The notes beneath the pieces are model-generated. The model was given only the letters and a program-made list of their open reading frames with translations. It had not been told where the DNA came from and made no database searches. The translations under genes and the position numbers were made by a program. A DNA stretch of 60,748 nucleotides from Magnetococcales bacterium (GTDB lineage: Bacteria; Pseudomonadota; Magnetococcia; Magnetococcales; UBA8363): positions 1-60,748 of the forward strand of contig JADGCN010000007.1 of NCBI GenBank assembly GCA_015228975.1. The letters run 5' to 3'. This document shows, piece after piece, positions 36,685 to 47,291 of the stretch (positions are counted from its first letter, which is position 1; every line of letters begins with the position of its first letter).

Positions 36685-37347
36685 TCAGGCCATTTTCAGG
36701 AGGTGATCGACCAATTTTTCTATCCCTGGGCCCACCTCAGCGATTGAGGCGGCGCACATATAAGAGGCGGTGGTGACGATGCGGTTGGCGGCATCGACGA
36801 CAATACCATCGAATGCGCTGAGCTGGTGAACGTTGCCCATTTTTTGGATGGCACCCGCCACACCACCATCATCCCCTATGGTCAGCGTAACCCCCTTGCC
36901 GGCCAGAACCTTGGAGAGCATTGCCGGGGCGATACACAAGGCGCCGATGGGTTTTTTCGCCTGGTACATGTCCAAAAGGAGGCGCGTGGTATCTGGATCG
37001 ATTTTGGCATCGGCACCATCAAAGGCGATGGTGGAAAGATTTTTTGCCGCGCCGAAACCGCCGGGCAGAATGATGGCATCCAGTTCGTCCGCTTTCACGG
37101 TAGCGATATCGCGAATGTGTCCGCGGACGATACGCGCCGACTCCACCAGGCAATTACGGGATTCGTTGCCGACCACTTCCCCCGTCAGATGATTGATGAC
37201 GTGGAATTGGGGGATATTCGGGGCCATGGCGATGATCTGGGCTTTGGCCCGGTCCAAAAAGTAGAGGGTCAATGTGGCTTCGTGGATTTCACTGCCATCG
37301 TAAACCCCGCACCCTGAGAGTACGACACCGATGCGCTTGCCGGCCAT
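36685..37347 (-). CDS. elbB: ElbB-type DJ-1/PfpI-superfamily glyoxalase
   Basis: 220 residues beginning KRIGVVLSGCGVYDGSEIHE, the ElbB signature. The DJ-1-type nucleophile elbow is in PIGALCIAPAMLSK (Cys about 138), and IILPGGFGAAKNLS is conserved. E. coli ElbB has weak glyoxalase activity and was linked to isoprenoid production; its physiological role is unclear. The ATG at 37347 has GGGAGA upstream; earlier in-frame starts lack homology. It is followed by the M24 peptidase gene. Confidence 0.92.
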   Translation of the reverse strand: MAGKRIGVVLSGCGVYDGSEIHEATLTLYFLDRAKAQIIAMAPNIPQFHVINHLTGEVVGNESRNCLVESARIVRGHIRDIATVKADELDAIILPGGFGAAKNLSTIAFDGADAKIDPDTTRLLLDMYQAKKPIGALCIAPAMLSKVLAGKGVTLTIGDDGGVAGAIQKMGNVHQLSAFDGIVVDAANRIVTTASYMCAASIAEVGPGIEKLVDHLLKMA

Positions 37348-37372
37348 GTTCAAGTCTCCCCGTTCACGATGA

Positions 37373-37543
37373 TTATTGAAGATTGGCGTTGGGAATACCA
37401 AAAAAATTACGGAAGCGTTTACCAGTCTTGATGCGATGTTTTTTAAAATACCCTTCTGTATAGCCATGGGTGTGCCCGCGCTTGATGGCGATAACAACCA
37501 CCCATACCAGGAACCCGATGGGAATCAGGTTAAAAATTTGCAT
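37373..37543 (-). CDS. Small single-pass membrane protein (56 residues), function unknown
   Basis: A 56-codon frame starting MQIFNLIPIGFLVWVVVIAI, one clear membrane segment, then a basic, His-containing tail (KRGHTHGYTEGYFKKHR). It sits between the groEL terminator and elbB, in the same orientation as both, with a 25-bp gap to elbB. The ribosome site is weak. No family is recognised. The strong hydrophobic-then-basic pattern makes it more than a random frame. Confidence 0.45.
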   Translation of the reverse strand: MQIFNLIPIGFLVWVVVIAIKRGHTHGYTEGYFKKHRIKTGKRFRNFFGIPNANLQ

Positions 37544-37655
37544 GGTCGTGACTTTCTTGGAGGAAATGGATTGCCCGAAACAAACCCGGCCACGTACTTT
37601 GGGTAAGGTTAAACATACTTGTTTGGGGAATGCAACAGGAAGCGGCACAGCATAC

Positions 37656-37686
37656 AAAGAAAACCGGGGGGCGGAACACCCCCCGG
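37656..37686 (-). terminator. Rho-independent terminator of groESL
   Basis: On the minus strand CCGGGGGG-TGTTCCG-CCCCCCGG forms a perfect eight-pair stem (37664-37686), immediately followed by TTTTCTTT. It lies 75 bp after the groEL stop. Confidence 0.85.
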
Positions 37687-37760
37687 AGAAAACATGTCGA
37701 CAAACTCTTGTGATGACAATCCACGAGGATGATAGGCGGATTGTTGGGAGTTGGGAACGA

Positions 37761-39419
<1,659 letters not shown>

Positions 39420-39482
39420 TCATTACCTTTATTTATCGCGTTGACTGAGTCCCAATGGGCATTTGGAAGCTGGGATGGAACG

Positions 39483-39776
39483 TTATTCGATGATGCCCAT
39501 GATGTCGGATTCACGCATGATCAGGAGTTCTTCCCCGTCCAGTTTCACTTCGGTGCCGGCATACTTGGCGAACAGCACCTTGTCACCGACTTTGAGTTCC
39601 ATGGGGCGCAACTTGCCTTCGTCGTTGATGGCTCCTTTGCCGACGGCTAAAACTTCACCCTGAATGGGCTTTTCCTTGGCGGTGTCCGGGATGATGATGC
39701 CACCACTGGTTTTTTGATCCTGTTCCAGCCGTTTGACCACGATACGGTCATGCAATGGACGAAATTTTGTTTTCAT
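39483..39776 (-). CDS. groS: Co-chaperonin GroES (10 kDa)
   Basis: 97 residues starting [20 protein letters not shown]. The mobile loop is in [20 protein letters not shown] and the conserved [16 protein letters not shown] follows. It caps GroEL. The ATG at 39776 is preferred to one 45 bp upstream, which would add residues not found in the family. GGAGG lies about 13 bases before the ATG. First gene of the groESL operon. Confidence 0.97.
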   Translation of the reverse strand: MKTKFRPLHDRIVVKRLEQDQKTSGGIIIPDTAKEKPIQGEVLAVGKGAINDEGKLRPMELKVGDKVLFAKYAGTEVKLDGEELLIMRESDIMGIIE

Positions 39777-39864
39777 TGCCTGATTAAACCTCCAGTTTCT
39801 TCTTGGATTTAGTTGATGCAAACCTTGTTTTGACGCCTGTAAACGGTAAAAGAATTCACCCGGT

Positions 39865-39891
39865 TTGGCACTCTCCCGGGTAGAGTGCTAA
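39865..39891 (-). promoter_or_regulatory. CIRCE operator (HrcA binding site) of groESL
   Basis: TTGGCACTC-N9-GAGTGCTAA matches the CIRCE consensus TTAGCACTC-N9-GAGTGCTAA at 17 of 18 positions. It lies about 90 bp before the groES start and directly downstream of the putative -10. HrcA repression relieved by heat shock is the established mechanism for this element. No hrcA gene is in the window. Confidence 0.93.
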
Positions 39892-39918
39892 ATGTAGGTA
39901 TCCGTTGCCTGCTGTCAA
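39891..39918 (-). promoter_or_regulatory. Sigma-70-type promoter of groESL
   Basis: On the minus strand a perfect TTGACA (-35, 39913-39918) is followed after 16 bp by TACATT (-10, 39891-39896). The CIRCE dyad begins at the end of the -10, exactly where a repressor would block initiation. Confidence 0.7.
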
Positions 39919-39952
39919 GGCCTGGTCGCGCAATATCATAAAAAAAGATATT

Positions 39953-41260
39953 TTATTGAAGCAAAAGTGGCTCGATGGTCTTTTTGATGCGACCCGCGGC
40001 GACTGGGGCAAAGGCAACGGTGAGGTGGATGTGGTCATCCTGGTCCCGTCGGTGCAGAACATGGCCTTCGCGGCAGATGCGCGCCAACAAGGCGCCGTCG
40101 GTTGCCGGGATGCGCAAATCGAACACGTGGGTATCCCGGGAGGCGGCTTTTTGCAAGGCCTGGATCAACTCGGCTTCACCCTGTCCGGTTTTGGCGGAAA
40201 TGACCAGGCTGTCAGGACGGGAGGCGAATCGTGGAACAAGGAATTGCGCATTATCGCCGAGGAGGTCGCATTTGTTGTAGATCGTCACCATGGGTTTGTG
40301 GTTGGCGCCCAGTTCGGTGAGAACCTCCATGACCACACGCTGTTGTTCGACACATTCCTCGTCGGAGAGGTCGACGACGTGAAGCAACAAATCCGCCTCC
40401 AGAACTTCCTCCAGGGTGGCGCGAAAGGCGGCGATCAGTTGGTGGGGGAGATCACGGATGAAGCCCACGGTATCGCTCAGGATGATGCGTTGGCCGTTGG
40501 GCAGGGTCAGGCCGCGCATGGTGGGGTCGAGGGTGGCGAACAATTGATTGGCCTCGTAAACCCCCGCATGGGTCAATTGGTTGAACAGTGTGGATTTTCC
40601 GGCATTGGTATAGCCGACCAGGGAGGCGGTGAAATAGGGGACATCACGCCGGGCATGACGTTGCAGGGAGCGGGTGCGTTCCACCTGGGTCAATTGTTTT
40701 TTGAGACGATGGATACGGTCGCGAATGAGACGGCGATCGACTTCGATCTGGGTTTCCCCGGGACCGCCACGCAATCCCACGCCACCGCGTTGTCGTTCGA
40801 GATGGCTCCAGGTTCGGACCAGCCGGGATTGCTGGTACAGGAGCAATGCCAACGTGACCTGGAGATTACCTTCCCGGGTGCGGGCGCGGGCCGCAAAAAT
40901 TTCCAGGATCAATCCGGTACGATCCACAACCTTGACGCCGAGGGTGTGTTCCAGATTGCGTTGCTGGACAGGCGTCAGGGAATGGTTGAAGACGATGACC
41001 TCAACATCCAGGTCAACGATTTCCTGATGCAGACTGGCAACCTGGCCCTTTCCCAAAAAGGTGGCCGGATGGATGTGCTCAACGGCAAACACCCTGGACC
41101 CCTTCTCCAGCAGAGCGGCGCTACGTACCAAATGGCTGAGTTCTGTAAGGAATCTCTGGGCGCGGTCGCGCCCTCCCTCCCGGGAGAATGTCTGCACGAG
41201 CAGGCTGCCAACGGGATCCGGTCGTGACGAGAGGGGGGCTTTATTCGTCACCTTGACCAA
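39953..41260 (-). CDS. hflX: Ribosome-associated GTPase HflX
   Basis: About 435 residues. The N-terminal domain has [16 protein letters not shown] and [31 protein letters not shown] marks the family. The GTPase motifs are G1 [10 protein letters not shown]3 [11 protein letters not shown] and G4 YNKCD. HflX splits stalled or heat-stressed 70S ribosomes. A TTG at 41260 or a GTG at 41251 could start translation, overlapping the end of hfq by 20 or 11 bp, so translation is coupled to hfq. The C-terminal domain after the G domain is complete. Confidence 0.93.
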   Translation of the reverse strand: MVKVTNKAPLSSRPDPVGSLLVQTFSREGGRDRAQRFLTELSHLVRSAALLEKGSRVFAVEHIHPATFLGKGQVASLHQEIVDLDVEVIVFNHSLTPVQQRNLEHTLGVKVVDRTGLILEIFAARARTREGNLQVTLALLLYQQSRLVRTWSHLERQRGGVGLRGGPGETQIEVDRRLIRDRIHRLKKQLTQVERTRSLQRHARRDVPYFTASLVGYTNAGKSTLFNQLTHAGVYEANQLFATLDPTMRGLTLPNGQRIILSDTVGFIRDLPHQLIAAFRATLEEVLEADLLLHVVDLSDEECVEQQRVVMEVLTELGANHKPMVTIYNKCDLLGDNAQFLVPRFASRPDSLVISAKTGQGEAELIQALQKAASRDTHVFDLRIPATDGALLARICREGHVLHRRDQDDHIHLTVAFAPVAAGRIKKTIEPLLLQ

Positions 41261-41474
41261 AATCTATATTTCGTGACGGCATGACCGTCGAAATGGCATG
41301 TTTGAATACGAGTTGCGTTACACTGTTTTTCAATAGCAGGCAATAATTATCGAAGGATGTTACCACCCCTTGAAGTTTAATGCCGTTGATCAAAAAAACG
41401 GTCACCGGAACTTTTTCCTTGCGCAAGGTATTCAGGAAAGGATCTTGAACGCTGTGAATGGATTGACCCGGCAT
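41241..41474 (-). CDS. hfq: RNA chaperone Hfq
   Basis: A 77-residue Sm-like hexamer-forming protein that pairs small RNAs with mRNAs. [20 protein letters not shown] is the Sm1 region and [13 protein letters not shown] the Sm2 signature (KHA.ST..P). In Sm1 the usual WFDN appears as SFDN, with Cys in NYCLLL, a mild deviation on the distal-face side. The acidic tail is short. The hfq-hflX order is conserved in many proteobacteria. Confidence 0.95.
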   Translation of the reverse strand: MPGQSIHSVQDPFLNTLRKEKVPVTVFLINGIKLQGVVTSFDNYCLLLKNSVTQLVFKHAISTVMPSRNIDFGQGDE

Positions 41475-41696
41475 GGCGTACCCCTGGTTACTTCATCTAG
41501 TTATTGGCAATTTTTTGCTGTTCGGTTCTTTTTTTTTTGGACGGACGAACAGATGCTGCGCCTTCAACGCTTGATATTAGTGTAAGGATACACCCCGGCG
41601 GGATGCAAGCGCAATCTTCGGCAATGGCGGCGAAAAGCTCAAGGGTTGCGATAACGGGCGTGTCTCGGGGTGAGCGGGTGGCAGGGATATCACCGT

Positions 41697-42614
41697 TCAG
41701 ACATTGGCGTGCAGGGATTGGCACCGGAGTTTGGCATAATTCAGGAATTCCTCCACCGCCTTGGAGCGGAATTTCTGTTTTTGATAGATGAAGTTCAACA
41801 GACGCCGGAAGCGTATACCCTTGACGCGGCGCACCACCAGGCTTTGCAATTGCAATTCTTTGCGCAGTGCCACACTGGAGAGGATACTGAAACCGACGCC
41901 ACCCTCAACGGCAGCCTTGACCGATTCGGTCGTGCCCAGTTCCAGGATCATGTCCAGGTGGTCGTAGGAAAGACCGGCTTTGCTCAGGTGTTCGCTGATA
42001 ACCATGCGGGTGCCGGAACCTTCTTCCCGGGAAACGAAGGGGTATTCCTTCAATTTGGCGAGGGGTATTTCATCCAGGGATGCGAACGGATGCCCCGGGG
42101 GGATGACGACGACCAATTCGTCTTCCAGGCAGGGAGCCGTGGAGATGTTTTTATTGGAAACCGGCCCTTCCACCATACCCATGTCGATGGTGGCATCTTC
42201 CAGTTTGCGTACCACCAAACGGGTGTTGTCGATGGATAAACGGATTTGCACCTTGGGGAAATTTTCGTGGTAACCGCTTAAAATAGGGGGCAGGAGATAT
42301 TCACCGATGGTGGTGGAGGCCCCCAGTTTGATGATGCCCCGGGTCTCCCCGGTCATTTCGCTGATGGCTTTTTCCGCCTCGCGGTACAGGTCGAGAATTC
42401 TTTCGGCGTAACTGAAGACCGCTTCCCCGGCATCGGTCAAAGAAATGCGGTTATGATGGCGATCGAACAGACGGGTATTGAAGTGTTCTTCGAGTTGCCG
42501 TATTTGAAAGGTGACGGCGGGTTGGGTCAGGTATAATTCTTCGGCGGCTCTGGTGAAGGAGAGATGTTTGGCTACGGCATGAAAGACGCGCAGCCGGGTA
42601 TCGGAAAAACTCAT
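41697..42614 (-). CDS. LysR-family transcriptional regulator
   Basis: 305 residues. The winged helix-turn-helix (about 1-60) contains FTRAAEELYLTQPAVTFQIR and LEEHFNTRLFDR. A type 2 periplasmic-binding-like effector domain (about 90-295) includes KLGASTTIGEYLLPPIL. It resembles the CbbR/CysB-like subgroup with an FVSREEGSGTR motif, but the effector and targets cannot be named. It is divergent from the HAD hydrolase, which LysR regulators often control. A dyad at 42688 is a candidate operator. Confidence 0.88.
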   Translation of the reverse strand: MSFSDTRLRVFHAVAKHLSFTRAAEELYLTQPAVTFQIRQLEEHFNTRLFDRHHNRISLTDAGEAVFSYAERILDLYREAEKAISEMTGETRGIIKLGASTTIGEYLLPPILSGYHENFPKVQIRLSIDNTRLVVRKLEDATIDMGMVEGPVSNKNISTAPCLEDELVVVIPPGHPFASLDEIPLAKLKEYPFVSREEGSGTRMVISEHLSKAGLSYDHLDMILELGTTESVKAAVEGGVGFSILSSVALRKELQLQSLVVRRVKGIRFRRLLNFIYQKQKFRSKAVEEFLNYAKLRCQSLHANV

Positions 42615-42687
42615 GGACGGTTCCTGACGACAAGGTTTGGCAGGTGTGGGATGATTCCCCCTCCTGCTTCATGCTTATTTTTATAGA

Positions 42688-42700
42688 TCCTTAATTAGGA
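42688..42700. promoter_or_regulatory. T-N11-A dyad, candidate LysR operator
   Basis: TCCT-TAATT-AGGA is a short dyad fitting the T-N11-A core of LysR binding sites. On the minus strand it overlaps a possible -10 (TATAAA at 42680-42685), about 70 bp before the LysR start. Autoregulation is plausible. The match is short. Confidence 0.35.
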
Positions 42701-42833
42701 CTCGGACAGTCTAAAAAAAAATGTGATGGAAGAAAAGGAACAAAAAACTCTTAATGGCCCGATCAAGCTTTTTTCGTATCTGCTGCTGAGTTGTTGTAGT
42801 TTACCCTGATCTCTTACCTTGCAGGTTTGTACA

Positions 42834-43796
42834 ATGTCGAAACCACCCGTCCCTGACCATGGGTGTCTGGAGAAACATATCGTCCATTATCGGCAGATGG
42901 TTTGCGGGCATTCGGTTGCTTTGGATGAGCGGGTGCGTCGTGGGATGATGCAACGGGTTGCCTTTTCGGAGGTCGTGCGGCGTTATTCCTGGATATGGTT
43001 TGATGCCTATGGCGTGCTGAATCGGGGGACGGAACCGGTGCCCGGGGCTGGGGAGACTTTGCGACAACTGCGTCGGGCGGGCATTCCGTTTCGCTTGGTG
43101 AGCAACAACGCCAGCCATGCGCCGGAAGAAATCCGCGCCAATCTGGCAGCCATGGGCATTGTTCTGGACTTGGATGACATTGTGACCTCGGGTCAGGTCG
43201 TCGGGGATCATGTCCGGGAACTGGGGTATGACACGAGGCCGTATTTGTGGGTCGGTGCCCATGACAGTGCCAGGCATTATGCCCCCAATCCCCATGTCCT
43301 GATGGTGAACCATCCCGGATCCACCTGGCGTGAGGATGCCGCTGAATTTGTCCTGTTCAGTGGCAATCAGGAGTATTATGGCGGCGTCCAGGAGCGTATC
43401 TTGTTGGCCTCCGGTCGGGTACGATCCCTCCCATTGTTGTTGGTCAATGCCGATCTCGTGGCTCCCGAACCCTCGGGGGAAACGCATCTGGTCGCCGGGT
43501 TTACCGCTTGTACCGCGAGCGAGGCGGGGCGGCATCCATTGGTGGGTGTTGGCAAACCATTTCGCCCGGTTTTTGATCTGGCCTGGAAGCGATGCGGTTA
43601 TCCGCCGCTGGATCGGGTGTTAATGGTGGGTGATGCCCTGGAAACGGATATCCTCGGAGCGGCTGCTTTTGGAGTGGGGACTTGTCTGACGCTCACGGGT
43701 TTGTATGGTCCCATGGAGGCTATCCTGGAGCCGGTATGTTTCCGAATGGGGATTCAACCCGATTACGTGGTCGGCAGCATTGCCTGGAAGGCATGA
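42834..43796 (+). CDS. HAD-superfamily class IIA hydrolase
   Basis: About 320 residues. The nucleophile motif is IWFDAYGVLN, motif II lies in FRLVSNNASHAPEEI, and motif III/IV is VLMVGDALETDILGAAAFG. The class IIA cap lies between (about 95-225). This pattern fits the TIGR01459-type HAD phosphatases of alphaproteobacteria, and the substrate is unknown. The ATG at 42834 is chosen over a TTG 15 bp upstream. Divergent from LysR. Confidence 0.85.
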   Translation: MSKPPVPDHGCLEKHIVHYRQMVCGHSVALDERVRRGMMQRVAFSEVVRRYSWIWFDAYGVLNRGTEPVPGAGETLRQLRRAGIPFRLVSNNASHAPEEIRANLAAMGIVLDLDDIVTSGQVVGDHVRELGYDTRPYLWVGAHDSARHYAPNPHVLMVNHPGSTWREDAAEFVLFSGNQEYYGGVQERILLASGRVRSLPLLLVNADLVAPEPSGETHLVAGFTACTASEAGRHPLVGVGKPFRPVFDLAWKRCGYPPLDRVLMVGDALETDILGAAAFGVGTCLTLTGLYGPMEAILEPVCFRMGIQPDYVVGSIAWKA

Positions 43797-44086
43797 CGTT
43801 GAATATTGTGGGGAAGGTCATGATTTATACATGAAATGATAGTTAAAATAATCTGAAATCAAGGCATTTCGAGATGTTGGAACAAGAAAGTATTTTTAAG
43901 CATTTTTGGTGGTTGACTATCATCCCTCATGAATGGTACTTGTCGCCAAAAGGGATTTGCGACTTTCAAGCGTTCTGGGAGGGGGCTTCAAGTCGTCAGT
44001 ATGGTAAGTGGTGTGCGGGTGGGCGGTGTGCAATAAACACGTAGGTCGGCGTCCTTAGAAAAGGACATGTACCTGAGTGAGAGAAC
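43797..44086. other. Intergenic region upstream of the nuo operon
   Basis: About 290 bp that must contain the nuo promoter. A TTGACT at 43914-43919 with TACTTG 18 bp later is the best promoter-like pair I could find, and it is weak. A GTCCTT/AAGGAC hairpin sits near 44050-44064. A 56-codon tryptophan-rich frame from 43874 has no clear ribosome site. Confidence 0.35.
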
Positions 44087-44443
44087 ATGCTCGAAAACTA
44101 TTTTCCGATTCTCATCCTTTTTGCAGCGGCCCTGGCCATTGGTGTCGGGGCCATGGGTGTCTCCTACCTGGTGGGTCCCAAACACCCCTACCAGGAAAAA
44201 CTGGACCAATATGAGTGCGGTTTTTCACCCCTCGGACGCATTCGCATGCGCTTCGATGTTCGTTTCTACCTCATCGCCATAATATTCATCGTCTTCGATA
44301 TCGAGTCCGCCTTTTTGTTTCCCTGGGCTGTGGCTTTTGATTCCATTGGCCTGATAGGCTTCGTGGAAATGATGCTTTTTTTGTTGGTGCTTCTCGTTGG
44401 CTACGTTTATGTTTGGAAAAAAGGCGCTCTGGAGTGGGAGTGA
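44087..44443 (+). CDS. nuoA: NADH-quinone oxidoreductase subunit A
   Basis: 118 residues with three membrane segments (about 5-27, 62-83, 88-108). The loop between the first two has [20 protein letters not shown], whose cysteine-containing ECG and the following [19 protein letters not shown] are the ND3 signature. It shapes the quinone chamber with NuoH. First gene of a 14-gene operon. It ends four bases before nuoB. Confidence 0.96.
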   Translation: MLENYFPILILFAAALAIGVGAMGVSYLVGPKHPYQEKLDQYECGFSPLGRIRMRFDVRFYLIAIIFIVFDIESAFLFPWAVAFDSIGLIGFVEMMLFLLVLLVGYVYVWKKGALEWE

Positions 44444-44447
44444 GGGC

Positions 44448-44966
44448 ATGGGGATGATTGAAGGGGCGACAGCAATCGGGCGGGAAGTGGCCAATCGGGG
44501 ATTCGTCCTGGCATCAGCCGATAAGTTGGTCAATTGGGCGCGCACGTCATCCATGTGGCCCATGACGTTTGGCTTGGCCTGCTGTGCCGTGGAGATGATG
44601 CATGCCGGGGCCAGCCGTTACGACCTGGACCGCTTCGGGATCGTGTTTCGCGCCAGCCCCAGACAATCGGATGTCATGATTGTCGCTGGAACCGTGACCT
44701 ATAAAATGGCCCCGGCGTTGCGGAAACTTTACGATCAAATGGCCGAACCCCGCTGGGTCATTTCCATGGGGTCGTGTGCCAACGGTGGTGGCTATTTTCA
44801 CTACGGGTATTCGACCGTCCGCGGCTGTGATCGCATCATCCCGGTGGATATTTATGTGCCCGGGTGCCCCCCCACCGCCGAAGCTTTGTTGTATGGCATC
44901 TTGCAATTGCATAAAAAAATCCATCGGACCAATACTCTTTATTCCGGTTGGGGCGAGAGCGCATGA
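44448..44966 (+). CDS. nuoB: NADH-quinone oxidoreductase subunit B
   Basis: 172 residues. This is the soluble PSST subunit that holds cluster N2, the electron donor to quinone. The ligands are the tandem cysteines in ACCAVEMM, Cys in MGSCANGGG and Cys in VPGCPP. The ATG at 44448 has GAGGG upstream; 44454 is also possible. The stop overlaps the nuoC start as ATGA. Confidence 0.97.
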   Translation: MGMIEGATAIGREVANRGFVLASADKLVNWARTSSMWPMTFGLACCAVEMMHAGASRYDLDRFGIVFRASPRQSDVMIVAGTVTYKMAPALRKLYDQMAEPRWVISMGSCANGGGYFHYGYSTVRGCDRIIPVDIYVPGCPPTAEALLYGILQLHKKIHRTNTLYSGWGESA

Positions 44967-45514
44967 CTTCGGAAAAGCTCGACCGATTGCAGATGGAGGT
45001 TGCGGCCAGGCTGCCGGGGTTCCACGTTGAAAGACTCGCGGATGCCCTGGTTGTGCATGTCACCATCGGTAGTTTGCTGACGACCATGGCCAGATTGCGC
45101 GATGACATCGCCCTGGATTTTAAATTGTTGGTGGATTTGGCGGGGGTTCACTACCCGGATCGGGAGATCCCTTTTGAGCTTGTTTATCAATTGCTCTCCG
45201 TTCATCACAATCATCGCATTCGCGTCAAACTGTCGGTCAAAGAGGGTGAGTTGGTTCCCAGTGTGGCGCGTATCTGGAGTTGCTCCGATTGGTATGAGCG
45301 CGAAGCCTACGATATGTTCGGTATTCTTTTCAGTGGGCATACGGATTTGCGGCGCATTCTGAACGATTATGATTTTCACGGTTACCCGCTGCGCAAAGAT
45401 TTTCCCGTGGTTGGCCTGGTGGAATCCCGGTACGATGCCGTGCGGGGCATGGTGGTCAAGGAACCGGTACGCTTGGGCAAGGAGGACAGGGAGCCCTTCC
45501 GTCAATCCCCGTAA
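44963..45514 (+). CDS. nuoC: NADH-quinone oxidoreductase subunit C
   Basis: 183 residues of the 30-kDa peripheral-arm subunit. The family signature is [24 protein letters not shown] followed by [13 protein letters not shown]. It is a separate gene rather than a NuoCD fusion, as in alphaproteobacteria and mitochondria. Four-base overlap with nuoB; 87 bp before nuoD. Confidence 0.96.
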   Translation: MTSEKLDRLQMEVAARLPGFHVERLADALVVHVTIGSLLTTMARLRDDIALDFKLLVDLAGVHYPDREIPFELVYQLLSVHHNHRIRVKLSVKEGELVPSVARIWSCSDWYEREAYDMFGILFSGHTDLRRILNDYDFHGYPLRKDFPVVGLVESRYDAVRGMVVKEPVRLGKEDREPFRQSP

Positions 45515-45601
45515 GTCCAGGGTGCGGTTGACGTGGCTTGTTGGAGAGGTCGGAGTTCATGGGTCCGGGCTGGCCGGAGTCGTTAAAGAGATAAGGTAAA
45601 G

Positions 45602-46783
45602 ATGGAACAGCTCAAGGAGTTTCAAAACTACACCGTTAACTTTGGGCCGCAGCACCCAGCGGCGCATGGGGTGTTGCGTTTGCTCCTGGAGTTGGATGGC
45701 GAGGTGGTGGAACGTGCCGATCCCCATATCGGGCTGTTGCACCGGGGTACGGAAAAATTGCTCGAACACAAGACCTATCTCCAGGGCCTGCCCTATTGGG
45801 ACCGACTGGACTATATGTCCATGATGTGCCAGGAACACACCTGGGTTTTGGCTGTGGAAAAGCTGATGGGTGTCACGGCTCCGCCCCGGGCGCAATATAT
45901 TCGCACTATCTTTGCCGAGTTGACTCGGATTCTAAATCACCTGTTGTTCGTGGGTGCCCATGGCCTGGATGTGGGGGCCATGACCATGTTCATCTACTGT
46001 TTTCGGGAACGTGAAGCCATTCTGGACATGTATGAGGCGGTCTGTGGCAGTCGCATGCATGCCGCTTATTTCCGTCCGGGTGGGGTTGCCAAGGATTTGC
46101 CCGATGGCTTGGAGGAGAAAATTCAGGCTTTTGCCGAGGATTTCCCTGCCAAGATTGATGAATATGAGACACTCCTGACCAACAATCGCATTTGGAAGCA
46201 GCGCTTGGTGGATGTGGGGGTGGTGACGGCGGAACAGGCTTTGGATTGGGGGTTCGTGGGTCCCATGTTGCGCGGATCGGGTATCGCCTATGATCTGCGC
46301 AAGGCAGAGCCTTATGACGCTTATGCCAAGGTGGATTTTGATATTCCAGTGGGCAAAAACGGCGACAGTTATGATCGCTATCTGGTCCGGGTTGAGGAGA
46401 TGCGCCAAAGCACACGGATCATCCTGCAATGTTTGGAAAAAATGCCCAAGGGGGATGTCAAGTTGCAGGATTTCAAGATGTCCATCCCCAACCGTGCCGA
46501 CATGGAGTCGGGGATGGAATCCTTGATCCACCATTTCAAGCTGGTTTCCGAGGGATTCAACGTTCCGGCCGGGGAGGTTTACCTGGCGACGGAAAGCCCC
46601 AAGGGTGAGTTGGGGGTCTACATTGTGTCCCAGGGTGGCAGCAAGCCGTATCGGGCCAAGATCCGCTCTGCGGGTTTCAACCATTTGCAAGCCCTCAAGA
46701 TGATGTTGCCCGGGCACATGATTGCGGATGTAACGACGATGGTGGGGACAATCGACATTGTTTTTGGGGAAATTGATCGGTAG
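45602..46783 (+). CDS. nuoD: NADH-quinone oxidoreductase subunit D
   Basis: 393 residues of the 49-kDa subunit lining the quinone pocket. [20 protein letters not shown] contains the pocket histidines, and [20 protein letters not shown] follows. The C-terminal [13 protein letters not shown] and [18 protein letters not shown] are conserved. The arginines in the HRGTEK neighbourhood are of interest because mitochondrial NDUFS2 is methylated by the MidA homologue, whose gene is in this cluster. Confidence 0.97.
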   Translation: MEQLKEFQNYTVNFGPQHPAAHGVLRLLLELDGEVVERADPHIGLLHRGTEKLLEHKTYLQGLPYWDRLDYMSMMCQEHTWVLAVEKLMGVTAPPRAQYIRTIFAELTRILNHLLFVGAHGLDVGAMTMFIYCFREREAILDMYEAVCGSRMHAAYFRPGGVAKDLPDGLEEKIQAFAEDFPAKIDEYETLLTNNRIWKQRLVDVGVVTAEQALDWGFVGPMLRGSGIAYDLRKAEPYDAYAKVDFDIPVGKNGDSYDRYLVRVEEMRQSTRIILQCLEKMPKGDVKLQDFKMSIPNRADMESGMESLIHHFKLVSEGFNVPAGEVYLATESPKGELGVYIVSQGGSKPYRAKIRSAGFNHLQALKMMLPGHMIADVTTMVGTIDIVFGEIDR

Positions 46784-46787
46784 CGCC

Positions 46788-47291
46788 ATGGAACAAGAAC
46801 AACACACCCGTGCGCCGCAGTTTTCTCAAGAGGCGCTTGCCAAGACCGAAGAAATCTTCAATCGGTATCCGCCGGAACATCGGGAGGCGGCGTTGATGCC
46901 GATTCTGCATCTGGCACAGAGGGAATTCGGTGGTTGGCTGGCCCCGGAGACGATTGATTATGTCGCTGATTTCATGAATCTGGCTCCGATACGGGTGTAT
47001 GAGGTGGCCTCTTTCTACACCATGTACAACCTGAAGCGGGTGGGGACGTATCACATTCAAGTGTGTACCAATATTTCCTGCTGGTTATGCAACTCCGATG
47101 CGATCGTCAAAACCTTGGAACGCAAGCTGGGGATCGGCCTGGGGCAGACGACCGCCGATCAGCGTTTCACCTTGGTGGCGGTGGAATGCCTGGGGGCCTG
47201 CGTCAATGCCCCCATGTTGCAGATTAACGATGATTATCATGAAAATCTGACCCCCGAAAAGGTGGTCGGCATCATAGACCAACTGCCATGA
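46788..47291 (+). CDS. nuoE: NADH-quinone oxidoreductase subunit E
   Basis: A 167-residue thioredoxin-like 24-kDa subunit with the 2Fe-2S cluster N1a. The ligands are CTNISC and CLGAC (C-x4-C...C-x3-C). The ATG at 46788 lies four bases after nuoD. An upstream in-frame start is inside nuoD and not family-like. Its stop overlaps the nuoF ATG. Confidence 0.96.
   Translation: MEQEQHTRAPQFSQEALAKTEEIFNRYPPEHREAALMPILHLAQREFGGWLAPETIDYVADFMNLAPIRVYEVASFYTMYNLKRVGTYHIQVCTNISCWLCNSDAIVKTLERKLGIGLGQTTADQRFTLVAVECLGACVNAPMLQINDDYHENLTPEKVVGIIDQLP

Noticed and set aside
39905-41227. 440-codon plus-strand frame
   Set aside because: It lies antisense to hflX, has no recognisable domain, and carries the Gly/Gln/Val-rich bias of a shadow frame.
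41497-41724. 75-codon minus-strand frame between hfq and LysR
   Set aside because: It overlaps the LysR 3' end, has no ribosome site, and ends in low-complexity lysine-rich sequence produced by a T-tract.
43874-44044. 56-codon tryptophan-rich frame upstream of nuoA
   Set aside because: No clear ribosome site and no family; it more likely lies in the nuo leader. Conservation would be needed to revive it.
44050-44064. GTCCTT/AAGGAC hairpin before nuoA as an attenuator
   Set aside because: The stem is short, lacks a T-tract and has no alternative pairing that I could see.
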